Positions 21,786-33,766 of a stretch of 64,000 nt of DNA are shown one piece after another (the first letter of the stretch is position 1; each line of letters opens with the position of its first letter). The stretch is from Epiperipatus broadwayi (lineage: Eukaryota; Onychophora; Udeonychophora; Euonychophora; Peripatidae): the NCBI GenBank assembly GCA_028023455.1, contig JAQFVV010012416.1, positions 5,437,594-5,501,593 of the forward strand, in the 5' to 3' direction. The notes beneath the pieces are model-generated. The model was not told the origin of the DNA. It did no database searches and worked only from the letters and a program-made list of their open reading frames with translations. Both the position numbers and the translations under genes were made by a program.

Positions 21786-22027
21786 TCTGTGTATCTTTAT
21801 AGCTTCTCATTCAAGTGTGGCATACGCTTTGTTAATTTTGTATATTAATAAAATAGAAGTAGTTGGCATTTATATATATTTTAAGCAGAGCGCAATTTTA
21901 ATATTAGAGCATTTTAAAACTGGGTCATGAAGCAAAAGAAATAATATGAAGAAGTTTGCGATGCTGACATAATTAGCCAAGAAATAACAGGAAAAGTTGT
22001 GCTTCTGGATGAAAGACGAAGTGGATT

Positions 22028-22205
22028 AGGCATAGCGAGTGCCAGACTTAGGGAATCACTGCCAGAGGCCTTTTATACAAAGAAACTGGATAGGCATAGT
22101 GTGTGCCAGACTTAGGGATTACCACCAGAGGCCTTTTTATATGAAGTGATATGCATAGTATGTGCCAAACTTAGGGGAATCACCACCAGAGGCATTTTAT
22201 ACGGA
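22028..22205. repeat. Minisatellite, three units of about 61 bp
   Basis: GGCATAGNGNGTGCCAGACTTAGGG ... CACCAGAGGCCTTTTTATA-like units start at about 22029, 22092 and 22152 (the last reads ATGCATAGTATGTGCCAAAC). Units differ at several positions. No open frame is maintained. Confidence 0.7.
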
Positions 22206-25200
22206 ATAAGTCCCCATGGGACAGGACATAATGAGAAATCTATGGGTTTGATCTAGTTGTAACCCCCAGATTAGATTAGAAGCACGTAATATATATATAT
22301 AATTCACGAAGATAGGCCAAATGTCAGTAACGCAGTACGGATAAATGTCACTAATGACATTGAATAAGATTTACTGCTTTAAAATAAATGACTCTTATTT
22401 GAATACTATAACTTAGACAAATAATACGCTATTCAGTTATATATATATGGAGAGACAAGATTTTACTTAACTAAAATAGTAAAATATACATTAAAATTTA
22501 CCCCCTTCCCCGTCGTCTATTTAAAGTGATTCAATTCCACCTTTGTGTATTTCATAACTACTGAGAATATTCAAGCATATATTTTAAGAATATGGAAAAA
22601 TAAAAAAACCAAGCAGTTATAGAAAACCACTAATAAGTCACCTTTTTAGAATTCAATAAGAACATTTATAAAATAAATAAGGTTTCAAAGCGTTAATTAG
22701 CTTGAGTTTTGGATTCACCCCAGGTAGAAAATCCAGAGTTAAACAAATATATATTTTTTATATTAAAGCATAAATGAAATGTTGACGTAAAAACAATCTG
22801 GCGAATGTATTAATTAATAACGCATTATATTTTAAAGGGATGTTAATAATCTTGATTCATGAAGGTTTACTTAAAAGAAAGAAAAGATTTTAGAAATTCA
22901 ACTCGTCAGATTGTTTGAAATTGGCATATTAATAATAACTAAAATAGACATATAAAATTAAGTGATAAATAACTATAAATAAATGACCGCACTAAAATTA
23001 AAGAAAATGAGAGGATATGAGAGAAAATTAAATATATAGAAATCATTTACTTAAGAGCAAATTACATATTAAAACAAAACAAAGTTAAATCACATATTAG
23101 AAAAAAATCTTAATAGATGAATTAGGCTAGATTTAGTTTCAATGGTGGTGGTTTGAAATTATTTACCTTGCACAATTTTAAGAGTTCATATTAAAAAGTC
23201 CAGCTCATGCCTGGCAGTTCTTATATGACAGCAAACTTCTATTTAGCATTCCAAAGTTCTTCTTCAGGCTTTTACTTCATTCTATGGGAGCATGATATAA
23301 TGGCAGTGGCAGATGATGACCCAACAGGGCCGAGAAGAGTGTGGACTTACTATTACATCATTATTTTTTTAACTTTCACACCAGAGTAGGTTATGTTAGC
23401 CATTTTATACTTTGCCCCAAGTATTTCTGGAATGCTTTTTAATTACTTAGTTCATTGTTTTTGAAAGATGCAACTGTTAGATAAAGTCCAGAAATAAATT
23501 CAAATCTATTTCCAGATTAGAAATAGATTTGAGAAAAATGTTTATAACAAAGAAAATCTTTAATCTTAATCCCATTTTAAGTAAAAACTTTAATTAAAAA
23601 TACCTTCCCCAGATTAACAATAGTGTTTCCAACCCTTTAATTATTTTTAGACAATTTACAATTGCATCTTCCATTTTGGATTTAAAAAGAAAAGTATACT
23701 TTAATAGAAAAAAAGTACTTTGAAAGAAAAAGTTTAAAGAATGACATATAATAAAATATTTAAAAATCAATATTGTTTAGTAAGCTTTTGCTCCTATATA
23801 TATATATTTGAGCCGCACCTATAATACTTTAATAAAAAGAACTAATAATTAATAAAAAATAATAATAATTTTAAAAAATGTTATTGAAAGTTAAAATTTA
23901 TAAATTTTTAGGTGCGTATCTCAGATATATACATAATATATATATATGACAAAAAAGAGCGGGATGGGATATAGGGCTTGAACATAGGTTAGTAAATGGA
24001 AACATGAAGCTCAATCTTAAACTAAGATTGACTGCTTCAATATATATATATTGATTTTTAAATGCATTTAAAGTTTATATCTGTGCTAATATTAATATAA
24101 CAATCACTATCTTATGCATAATTATTAATAACTGATATATTTATTCAATAGATTATAATTCATCATTATGTTTGTAAGAGAGTTATACATTTTGTATATT
24201 AAGGTGTAATAAATGTGAAGTGAAATTTAAAAAAACATTCTAGATAGACACTCCTTTGAAAATGCCCAAATCTGGTAATTTAATTTATATTATAATGTAA
24301 ACAATTATACAACAGTAAAATATAACAATTGCAGACAAAAACCTCTCCTTTTTCTGTATTTCCTCTTTATAGGTAAGTATTTACCTAAGTATGTATGTAG
24401 GTACCTATATATCTATATACATGTGTATATGAAGTTTCTTACCCAAAGGTAGAGTAATTAGGCAAGAGAGTAGGACAATGAAGTAATGATTCATCATCAT
24501 CATTGTTGCTAATATGCCAATGCTGGCCACCCCCAATATATTTTATTCTACTATCTCAACCTTAGATAGATATAGATTTTATAGATGTTGTCTTTTTACT
24601 CTTTTTTGATTTTCTTATATTAAAAAAATATCTCTGCAAATTTTCTACTTTCCATGCATTCTTCACAATGCCTTAATAAATCCTATTCTTGAAGTTTTGA
24701 GTGGGCATCAGTCTTCTTCAGAGCTGTAAAATACACTTGCATTGTACTGATAATAAAGTATGGGAGGAGGGGGTATATAAAGACATAGGCTGAATATGTG
24801 AGAGCACATTTGTTCAAATTTTTAATTTTTTGAAAAAAAAAAGAACAACTGCCGGTAACATTATAATTCTGTTTATTTACATGGAAATTATAACATGCTA
24901 AGAGTAAACTACTGTGAAAATTCCCATTATACCTATTTTATTTAGGAAAACTATAGTTAGATATTAAAAAGACAATAACCAATGAAAATAGCAAATTGTT
25001 GCTTTTTTGAATTTAAATGAGAATTCTCTTCTAAATGCTGTCTCTGGTTCTTATATGGAGAGAAAGTATTACAGAAAATATATGCATCTTTAAGTAAACA
25101 AAGTCTGACAACTTTTCTTATTTTTCTAAAGACAGCAATTAGAACAGAATTCTCTTTTAAATGCAAAAAAGCAATTGCTATTTTTATTGGTTATTGTATG

Positions 25201-26727
25201 GTTAACATCTGACAGTAGTTTTTCTAAATGAAATCTAATGGAAATTTATATATATTTAAAAATATTTCATCAATTACTTCATTAAGTACATTTATATTTA
25301 AAAAATAATGTAATGCTATTATATTTATAGCTTTGAAAAATTAAAACTAATAAAGTAAAGCATTGGAAAAAAAAGAATATATAGAAGGAATAAAATGTGT
25401 AGAGATTTCTTTTTAGATTTTATAGGGGTCTGTAAATAGTTCCTAGATAGTCTGGTATCAATTGTTGTTGTTTTTTAATATTAATTATAAAAATCATTTC
25501 TTTTATATAAATACTGATTTTTTTATATTGCATTGTAATGTTATAAACCTGATTTTTTGTTTTTGAAATATATTCTCAGATTCCCTATATTTTATATATC
25601 CTTGATAATCAAGAAGGAAAGAGAAAATTTATAATGTGACCAGAGATTCAAATTATATATATACATGTTAAATTCTCTATCTAAAAAAGGTTGAGTATCT
25701 CAGCAAATGAGTATTTACAATGAATCGTTAATATATGATTGTCATTAATGGTAGTTAGATAATGCTTCACTTTTTAAAACATAACATTCATATATCCCAA
25801 TTTTAAAATAATATATATATACATTCAACTTTAAGAGTTTGGCCAAGCTGATGACAGGAATTTCCTTGAATGGATCACTGGTTATGTAAGTTTCACATTG
25901 ACATGGAGTTACAATTCATAAATTGACTATAATATATACAATAAGTCATTACATTGTTTTCCAATATATTTCTGTATAGAGTGTTTTTAAGCTTTGATTT
26001 ATAGAATGATATAAATATATTAAGATAAAAAAAATACTAGACATGCATATTTTTTTAGTTTTTGTTTAAACTTTTCTAATAAAAATGGAGAATATGAGGA
26101 TAAAATATTGGAACTGATATAACAGCTTTTGTAAAATAAAATAAGAGGGAAAAAACAGAAGGTGTTTGTGTCGAAAAAGCGATTTGGTGATTGTAGATTG
26201 GGTTGAGATTCGGAGAGATTATTTTGCTTAGCTAAGACAAATTTCTAGATTTATAACCTATAATCTAAACTTGCCCTAAAACACCATTTTACATCAAACA
26301 GCATATCTATATAATATTTTCCAATAGCAAATGATATTATATCCAATCTCAGAGTTTATTACTGAATTAGAGCACAAAATATATAGATATCAATTTTATT
26401 TAAAAAATTGAAATTAATTAATTGACTGAGCAAATATCCTATAAACTGATGACAATCTTTTAACTAAGCCAAATGCAACTGCCACAGTGTGATAACGGTA
26501 TTCTAGATGGAAAGCCTAAACTCACTAACAATTTCTTTCTATCACTTCACCCACTCCGAATGATTTAATAACACTAAATTTCAATCTCACTGTCAACCAT
26601 CTTCTATTTGTCCATCCAACCAACATCAATACTATTTCAGCCTTTAGTCACCAGATTGCATTAATAATTGCCGATTAGTTGTTGTTTTTTAAAAAAAAAA
26701 ATATTTATATATAGTTAATAAAAGTCT
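22206..26727. other. Long AT-rich region without a recognisable gene
   Basis: No coding motif was identified in this 4.5-kb stretch. A short block at 23195-23390 has near-average base composition and a 60-codon frame, but no recognised domain. Inverted fragments AGCCGCACCTATAA (23811) and TTAGGTGCGTAT (23910) flank an A/T-rich segment and might mark a small element. Confidence 0.4.
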
Positions 26728-26800
26728 TGGAGTGTAGAGGTAGTACATCTACCTGCCATATTTAGGATCTGCAGTTTTGGAACTGAGCTGGGTAAAATTT
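26728..26800 (+). repeat. Degenerate tRNA-like sequence
   Basis: GGAGTGTAGAGGTAGTACAT then CTACCTGCC resembles a D arm and anticodon arm. GCAGTTTTGGAACTG stands where box B should be and is degenerate. This could be a decayed SINE head. Low confidence. Confidence 0.25.
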
Positions 26801-27076
26801 CTTTTCAAAAGACTTCGAATATTTTTTTTTTTTTTAAAAGCCAACCTTGCTAACTATCTGACATTGGTTAGTAAATGAGTATTCACTATTCCCAGCTACA
26901 GAGTGTCAAATCTTCATCACCTGACAATTTAATTTTTCCTTCATTATTTCTTTATGAATTGATTGTTGGAAAGATCTTTCTGAAGCTTATATATATATAT
27001 AATCATGCACAAAATTTAAATATAAATGTGCAGGTCACTATATGTCAATTAAGTTCTCAGTCTAAGGCACATAGTA

Positions 27077-27223
27077 AGTAGAAGAATTAGGAAATAGAAT
27101 TTTCTGGAGAAGCATTAACACTTGATCATCAACACAGATGTCTTGCCACTCTCTTAACACTGCTTCTGATGATAATCAAATGTCAATGTTTTGTCAGAAA
27201 ATTCTATTTCCTAGTTCTACTAC
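27077..27223. repeat. Hairpin repeat, about 30-bp arms
   Basis: GTAGAAGAATTAGGAAATAG... (27077-27106) and its near-perfect inverse ending CTAGTTCTACTAC (27195-27223) enclose 88 bases that are themselves weakly inverted. A small non-coding fold-back. A 113-residue plus-strand open frame runs across it with no domain. Confidence 0.6.
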
Positions 27224-28429
27224 CTACCTGCCTTGGGGCCAAGAATTTAATGTGGATCGTTATATATGCAAAATTATCATCACTATTTTTTCCCCCGAAA
27301 TATCTATTTCTAATCAAAAGCTTCTAATCGCGGTGAAATATCCTCCAGGTCAAATAGTTTCCTTTTATAGTAAAAATGTAATAAATATAGCTCTTAAAAT
27401 TGTAAATTTATTTGTCCTCTCTGACTTAATTAGTGATTACGTTTTAAGTTTCTTTTTTTTTTTAATTCATAAATTATAGCCTTTCAAAACATGTCTCTTT
27501 TTTTTCAACCGTAATGGTCAAGTCACTATTTTTTATTGTAATAAATACTGAATTGTATAAAATATGCATTAAACAAATCTTATTCGTTAAGCATATGTAT
27601 AAAATTTAATTTCATGGTATATATATATTTGTCTGTTCTCATATAGACAATATCTGCAAATGTTCCAGACTAGCTTCATTCTTGGCGAAACATTTGTTCC
27701 ATCTGTTGGTTAACAATGCCACTAATTAGTTGCTTCTTTTATTACTTGTCCAAGTCTGTAGTCTACACAATTCCTCAATTACACGTAATGAGATCATGGT
27801 AATGCTCCATCTCACTAAGCAGTGATGCTCAAAGTTACGGACTTCGAGGTTAACGTTAATCCCTCCCTCTCCAAATATTCATTTCATTTATCACCTCTCT
27901 AAAACTAAAGTTGAAAATGAAAAGCATATGTTTTGATGGCATTAAAGATATTCAAAACATTCTAGAAGTTATCTATAAAAGAAACTTTAAGCAATGTTTA
28001 GAAAAATTATATAATTATTGTAAAATATGTAATTATGCAGATGAACGGACATTTTTCGAATAATACACAATAAAACTAATCAATAGAAGTGCATTGCTGA
28101 GACAGATGGGAGATGCAAATAAATGCAGAACTTTTTAAATCTGCTATAAATTAAATAATAGGCTATTTTTGAGTTTTGATTTTAATTAGATAGTAGATGT
28201 TTTTGGTTGTTGTTTTTTGTTATTTTATGTGCTATTTAAACGTTTTATTTTTTAAAAAGAATGACAATTTAAATTTTTATAATGGCCGCATGGTAACACC
28301 CGTGTTACAATTGTATCGAAATCACAGGAGTATTCGTGCATAAACATATTTGAACTAATATCCATGTAAATTTCAACCTGAGAGCTTTAGCTGTTAGTTA
28401 GCTATTGGTAAGGTAATAATAACAATTTG
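27224..28429. other. No recognised feature
   Basis: AT-rich sequence. Nothing coding and no repeat was recognised. Confidence 0.4.
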
Positions 28430-29060
28430 TAATTACAGGGGATTTAAACACAGACTTTCAAGCTCCCTTCAGCTATCTACTCTATTTCATACAATTAATA
28501 CACATGACCACACACATGTGAAAAAGATAAATGGTTTCCAATATACATATTTCATGTTGATCCAGCACTCATCAGTTGATCCACATCATCATCTCCCATA
28601 TATATATAGTCAGTGCTCAGTTTATATTAATAAGATAGCAAATCTTCAAACTTTAATGAACAGACTTCAATCTTCTCCACCCTCCAACTCTTCAGCCATC
28701 TATACCATTGAAAATCTTGTGATGGAACACCCAAATCCCTTGTTGATGCCAATACTATTCTCATGCCCATATTGATTATGGGCATGATAATAATAAAATG
28801 GCTGAGGATTTGGAGGATGGAGAAAATTGAAGCCTGCCTATTAGGGTTTGAAGATTTGATACCTTAATATAAACCAGCATGTATGGGAGATAATCTGGAC
28901 CAATTGATAAGTGCTGGTTCAGCATAAAATATGTGTATTGGAGATCATTTATTTTTTTCACACATGTGTGATCATGGGTATTGGTTGTATGAGATAAAGT
29001 GGATAGCTGAAGGAAGCTTGAAAGTCTGTTTTCAAATCCCTATAATTACATTTAAACTCC
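28430..29060. repeat. HHR repeat family B: fold-back
   Basis: The left arm (28430-28771, minus orientation) and right arm (28789-29060, plus orientation) meet at a short hinge inside the CATGCCCAT...ATGGGCATG end of the unit. Each arm has the box-B-like end (plus-strand GGGGATTTAAACAC; right arm TTTTCAAATCCC), the hammerhead segment, and the TGTCCATTAAAG-like linker. The right-arm ribozyme is decayed (TTGATAA core, AAAA for GAAA, at 28893-28917). Confidence 0.75.
28531..28590 (-). ncRNA. Hammerhead-ribozyme motif (family B)
   Basis: Minus strand: GTGGATCAA, CTGATGA (28575-28569), GTGCT-GGATC-AACAT (one C.A mismatch in stem II), GAAA (28553-28550), TATGTAT, cleavage nucleotide A (28542), TTGGAAACC. 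The core is intact. Inner stem I contains a T.G wobble (TCAA/TTGG) and the outer stem is weak, so this copy is probably less stable than the one at 10.8 kb. Confidence 0.6.
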
Positions 29061-29219
29061 ATGTATATGAATTATGCTTGTATTTCAAATATTAAAAACT
29101 ATTTATGTACTTTTGTTGTAAAAATGTACAATTGGAAATTTTGAATAGCATATTAACATCAAATTCTATGTGAAAACTACAACTGTTAAATGTGATATAT
29201 GGTAAAGATGTTATAAAAA

Positions 29220-30112
29220 AGCTATGTGTATATGAATGACATAAGTGGTCCAAAGATGAACTAGAAGATGTGGTAGATGATTTGAAAAGCAGAGAACTGA
29301 AAATAATAATGACACATTAATATTAGCAGATGATAAGATACGCTATGCTCTAACATACAATTTAGTGTGAGAATAATAGATGAAAATTGTAGGTTATTCA
29401 AGAACCGGCTAATTTTGACAAAAGAATTTGAGAAAAATGTCTATAAAGTTTGAGCCTCAGATCTTATTGGATAAACAACAGCAGTGTTGGTTTGAAGTTG
29501 TGCATGATCTTTCTTCAAATATATACTGTTTTCCAAAATGAAGAAACTTGGTATTTCGATATGACATAGCAAGAAAAAATCTGAATATGCAGTAAAAATT
29601 TCAGGTTTACTGTGCCCAAAAAAACACAAATGCCATGCTTGCAATTTAAGACTATGCTAAGATAAAAAGTCCATCAAGAATTTATTGAACAGGGGCAAAG
29701 AGTCAATATTATTTAGAGATGGTAAAGAGATTATGAGATTCTGCTTAAAGATTATAGATTGATAAGTGGATCATTCACCATGGTAATACAGCAAGTCATA
29801 GTTCATTATCAGTGAGAGACTTCTTGATTAAAAAAAAATATTACTGAATTAGATCATTCTGCCTAATCACCTGATTTGACTTTCTTGTGATTTCTGATAG
29901 TTTGTAAAATTAAAAACTGTACTGAAAGGATGAAGATTTTCTAATATAACTCCATATTTGACAAAATGTGACAGGTATTCAATAGTACTCCAGAAAATGA
30001 GTTCCAGACCTATTTTCAGAAATGGGATAACAAGCCAATGACAGATAAACCCAAGGGGAAGACTTTCATAGCTATTAGTGTAAAATTCCACATGTATGTG
30101 TATGCACATTAA
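29220..30112 (+). pseudogene. Decayed mariner-type transposase
   Basis: Frames are heavily broken, but the mariner order is clear. Near the start GRPKDE is followed much later by WIIHHGNTASHSSLSVRDFL (29767-29826), the mariner block normally reading HHDNAPAH-ALSVREFL. Then come KNITELDH and SPDLTF (29842-29883), and finally ENEFQTYFQKWDNK, the conserved C-terminal helix. The catalytic Asp of the HDN motif has become Gly, and many stops and frameshifts interrupt the gene, so it is a fossil. Terminal inverted repeats were not located. Minus-strand open frames in this interval are shadows. Confidence 0.75.
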
Positions 30113-30141
30113 TTATTTAATGTAGATATATTGATTAATAA

Positions 30142-30450
30142 ATGTATTTAAATCTGTTAATGACATATTATGGTGAGACCCATGCCAACATTACAACAAG
30201 AACATCTCAACATCATTATTTGTATAGGAGAGCTATAAATAACAATGAAAACAGATCCATATTCTTCGAGCACCAAAAAACAACAGGCCATGTGTTTGAA
30301 CCCACTATGACAAGGGCATTATGCACTGAACATAATGATATGAAATGAAAAATTAAAGAGGTGTGCTTTATTGCAAATGACAATTGTGCAATAAACCGGA
30401 AAGAATCGTGCTTTGCAATCTCCAGAAACTGGTTGTAATAAAATTTGCAT
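30142..30450 (+). pseudogene. Penelope-like element GIY-YIG endonuclease fragment
   Basis: The plus-strand frame gives YYGETHANITTRTSQHHYLY (the YIGET-R-x-EH part of the nuclease), RRAINNNENRS, FFEHQKTTGHVFEP, a stop at 30346, then KIKEVCFIANDN and AINRKESCFAISRNW. It shares motif order and many residues with 21400-21660, so both derive from one PLE family. The reverse transcriptase is not recognisable upstream, where a mariner fossil lies immediately adjacent. It is truncated and inactive. Confidence 0.78.
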
Positions 30451-30479
30451 AAATTTTACATAAACCACAGCTAAACTTC

Positions 30480-30530
30480 AGTTAAAAGTAGGCTATGATT
30501 ATGGAGACTCAAGGTCTCTGAAAGCGCTTA
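30480..30530 (+). ncRNA. Conserved hairpin downstream of PLE (hammerhead-like relic)
   Basis: ATGATTATGGAGAC-TCAA-GGTCTC then TGAAAGCGCTTAGCC. It corresponds in place and sequence to the hairpin after the PLE at 21.7 kb: the stem differs in sequence but is kept, followed by GAAAGCGCTTAGC. TGAT just before the stem is reminiscent of the 5' hammerhead core but carries an inserted TAT. Confidence 0.4.
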
Positions 30531-31104
30531 GCCATATAACTTGTAAGAAGATTGAGACAAGCTTCACTTTTTTGCGTAAAGCGCAAGCTAAATTACTTAC
30601 TACTCAAAGGTGAAGTAGAAAACTAGTATTTTATTTCATATATAACTATTATTTATTTTCTTTCTTTCTAAAATCTTCTTTGAAATTTATTTTTGTTGCT
30701 AATTCTAAAGATAGTCAATGGAGTTTGGCTGAAAGGCTAATCATTATTATTGGTTTTTGATTATTATAAAGGGGGGGAGGGGATGGTATGCTTTTAAAAT
30801 AGTTTATGATTACTTACAAATGAAAAAATAGATCAGAAATTTGACAGGTGCTAATTATATTTTTGCAAATCATATACATGTACACCATTAGATAAAAGTT
30901 TTTTTAAAAATGTCAAACGTTAGTATGAACTATAACAATATTTTAAAAGTACTTTTGCTTTCATAGATGTATCTACAAAAGTTCACAGACTTCTTTCCCC
31001 TGTATATTTTGACTTCTCTTGAATCTTTACACCCTGAAACTATCCTGCAAATAGAACAATAAAGTTATATACTTACAGTTACTGACCATTATCAGTGTAT
31101 GATT
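30531..31104. other. No recognised feature
   Basis: AT-rich sequence with an 8-base G run near 30772 followed by AGGGGATGG. This is the expected side for the 3' terminus of the minus-strand hAT element, but no matching terminal repeat was found. Confidence 0.35.
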
Positions 31105-32830
31105 TTTTTCTCACTCTATGCTTGTGAATAACATTCCTAAATCTCCATGAGCACTAATTTCCAGTTTGTTTGTTTTTTGTGTGATGAGGCTCATAACTGC
31201 ATTAAATCCACATTCTACTAAATAGGAAGATGGGAAAGCAATCAGCAGCTTTTGTACAATGACCCATAATGCATGATATAAAATTGGTATCTGTTTTTGT
31301 AATGAGAATTTGTGGTATCCTTGTTCAAACATTGGTTTTAACTCCTCATTTGTGGATAATTCAACAAATTGCTCCTGTATTAGTATGGATTGATCTGAAT
31401 TTGTGGGTCTACTTGCAAAAGTATCCAATACCCAATTGGGGATAACCAAGTGAAGAATGTCTTCAAATCTTTGGCTGAGGTCAGAATGAAGAGCCATTAA
31501 GTGCTGACAATAAGCAAGCAAAACTTCATCTCATTTTTGCAATTTTGAAAGATTTGGAAACTGAGAGCATTCTCCTCTCGCCAAGTTTTGTTTATGTAGC
31601 ACAAGTTTTGCAACAAATGCAGATATTATATTTTTAGTTTTGATTAAATTTAATTGATCACTTTGTAGCTTCAAATGGGTTTCATTAAATTAGGCAAATA
31701 AGTCAGTCATATAAGCTATATCATTTTTTGAATTAATTAAATTGAGATGCAAATCATTGTCTTTACTTTCCAAAAATTCCAACACTGAATCAAAGAGTGC
31801 ATAAAATCGATCCAAACATGCACTTTTAGGTAACCAATGAACTTTCATGTTAAGTAATAAATGATTATAATTTTCATCATTTTTTATATAAAGTTGAGCA
31901 AATAATTTTACATTTAAGGCATTCCTTTTGAATTTAATAATATCTAGTGAGCCATGCAAGCATTGGTGACTAAATGTTGTTGATGAATGACACAATGCAC
32001 AAATAATACATTCTGTATAGCTTGTTTTAAGTATGCCAGAAAGCCTCGGGTCATTCTACCATTGCCGGAGCACTGTCAGTAGCAACAGAGAGGATATTAC
32101 TTAAGAATATAGCTTTTATATTGAAAAACCTTTTTAATTCATTAAATATTGTTTCACCTTTCATATCAGTTTCAAAATGTTTGGCAAATAACAATTCTTG
32201 GGAAATTTTTTCTTCTTTTACAAATCTCACATAGGCTAAAAGTAAAGCTTTGTTTCCTGGCAAAATTGATTCGTCAAGCTGTATAAAGAATTTAGATGTT
32301 TTTAAGTACTCACATAAATAATTTTCTAAACACAACCATTTTGTCAATCCTTCTTTGTACTGTATTATTGTGCAGTCCGAATTTTTCTTATAATATCGAA
32401 AGCTGGTTTACGCAGCTTAGTGCATATTATCTCACAGCTGGTAGAATAAATTTTTCACCAATGGTTTGCAGCTTTCCAGACTTTGCAATCAGTAAAAAAA
32501 AATTTTAAGAAGCACACAGTCCATCATCATCTCGCTCAGATGTTGTATGTAAGAATTGTTGCAATGACGGTGTTTTCAAATATCTTTCTTTGGATGTTTT
32601 AAATAAAGTTAAATTATTATCTTTTTTGTCATTATCAACTTTTGTCAAATGTTCCTTTAGCTTAGAAGGTTTCACTGATTTGTTTGACAATGTTTTATTG
32701 CATAGAAGGCACATAGGTAAAATACTATTTTCTGGTAATGAAATGAAACCATATTTTAAATATTCAACACTATATTGTCTGCATTTTTTCTTTGTCTCAC
32801 TCATACCGTTATCTAGAAAAGAGGCATAAA
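31105..32830 (-). pseudogene. hAT transposase, ZBED5/SCAND3-type, frameshifted
   Basis: Four minus-strand pieces in order form an intronless transposase-like protein. The first (32804-32505) has a short N-terminus typical of the family and a BED-type zinc-finger start (MCLLCNKTLSNKSVKPSKLK then HL). A shifted stretch near 32400 includes IAKSGK-TIGEKFILPA and NNTVQRRID. The second (32347-32051) has FFIQLDESILPGNKALLLAY, then SVATDSAPAM, the hAT D..A.AM region. The third is 31995-31690. The last (31521-31111) holds the C-terminal dimerisation block with AFPSSYLVECGFNAV and LEISAHGDLGMLFTSI. The total is close to family length. At least three frameshifts or stops show it is inactive. Confidence 0.82.
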
Positions 32831-33599
32831 TTTAAGATATAAGAAATTAAAAAAATTATTTGCAAAAAAACACTATTAATATTTTATTTTATTTTGAAAA
32901 TGTAATGCTCGCAGTTCTTTGATTTAATAATTTCTTCTTTTTTTTTATTTCAGTAAATTAAAATTTCGCTTTTAAATATATATGTTCTAGCTTTATTATC
33001 TAAGCAGACAGCGCATATATATATATTAGTTTAAAATATAAGGATAACATTTCAAATAAGTTTCATAAATTGTATGAGTACATATTTATTACTAATTTTA
33101 TTATTTATTTTTCAAGAAAATAAATAATTTAATTATTATCAATAACAAAATGTAATATTGATAAATATTATACAATAAAACTAGTGTATTAATTAACTTT
33201 AATATAAGTATAACTTTGCTTAACTAAATTTAATATGCATAAAGATATCAATTATATTTAAAATACTTAGGTAACATATACTACCTTCGTACCAATACAA
33301 AAAATGATACTGCTTTTTGGTCAAAACTAGGAAAATTTATTGCTTGCACCTCACATCACACACACAACAGAACTAAATTGTTGATTAGTGGCTGTTTTTT
33401 TTGTGTGCGCCATATTTATATAAGTTATTGCATATAGAGGCAAGATTCTGTTCCTGTTTGAACTTGCATAGATAGACATCCGCAGTCGGCCCAACTCCCA
33501 CCATCCAATGCTTGTCATTACTTGTATTTTATGTACCTATCTATACTTATATTTTACTCAAAACATAAACATGGCTATCAATTTAATCTTAACTTTTAA

Positions 33600-33707
33600 A
33601 AGAGTCACAATTTTTTTACTTGATATGAAACCTTTCTCACACCCGTGGAATTATCAACGACCCCCTCAGCGATCACAAGGACTCCTGGGAGTTCGTAGGA
33701 ACCACTG
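33600..33707 (-). mobile_element. Probable hAT terminal repeat
   Basis: The minus strand from 33707 begins CAGTGGTTCCTACGAACTCC, followed by GAGGGGGTCG. This resembles the CAGTGGTTC...GGGGTC termini common in hAT elements of the Charlie/ZBED5 type. It lies about 0.9 kb upstream of the transposase start and in the right orientation to be its 5' end. The matching opposite end and the 8-bp target duplication were not found, so the link is inferred. Confidence 0.45.
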
Positions 33708-33720
33708 GTATGGAGCAAAG

Positions 33721-33766
33721 CTTTAATGAATAGTTTAACTTAGATATAGCAAACTATTCATTAAAG
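33721..33766. repeat. 16-bp-arm perfect hairpin
   Basis: CTTTAATGAATAGTTT (33721-33736) and AAACTATTCATTAAAG (33751-33766) are perfect inverse copies with a 14-base loop. Immediately outside the hAT-like terminus. Confidence 0.65.

Noticed and set aside
22028-22205. CRISPR-like array
   Set aside because: Only three adjoining units without spacers, in animal-type DNA. A minisatellite fits.
29441-30109. Minus-strand open frames of 67 and 80 codons
   Set aside because: They are shadows of the decayed plus-strand mariner transposase.
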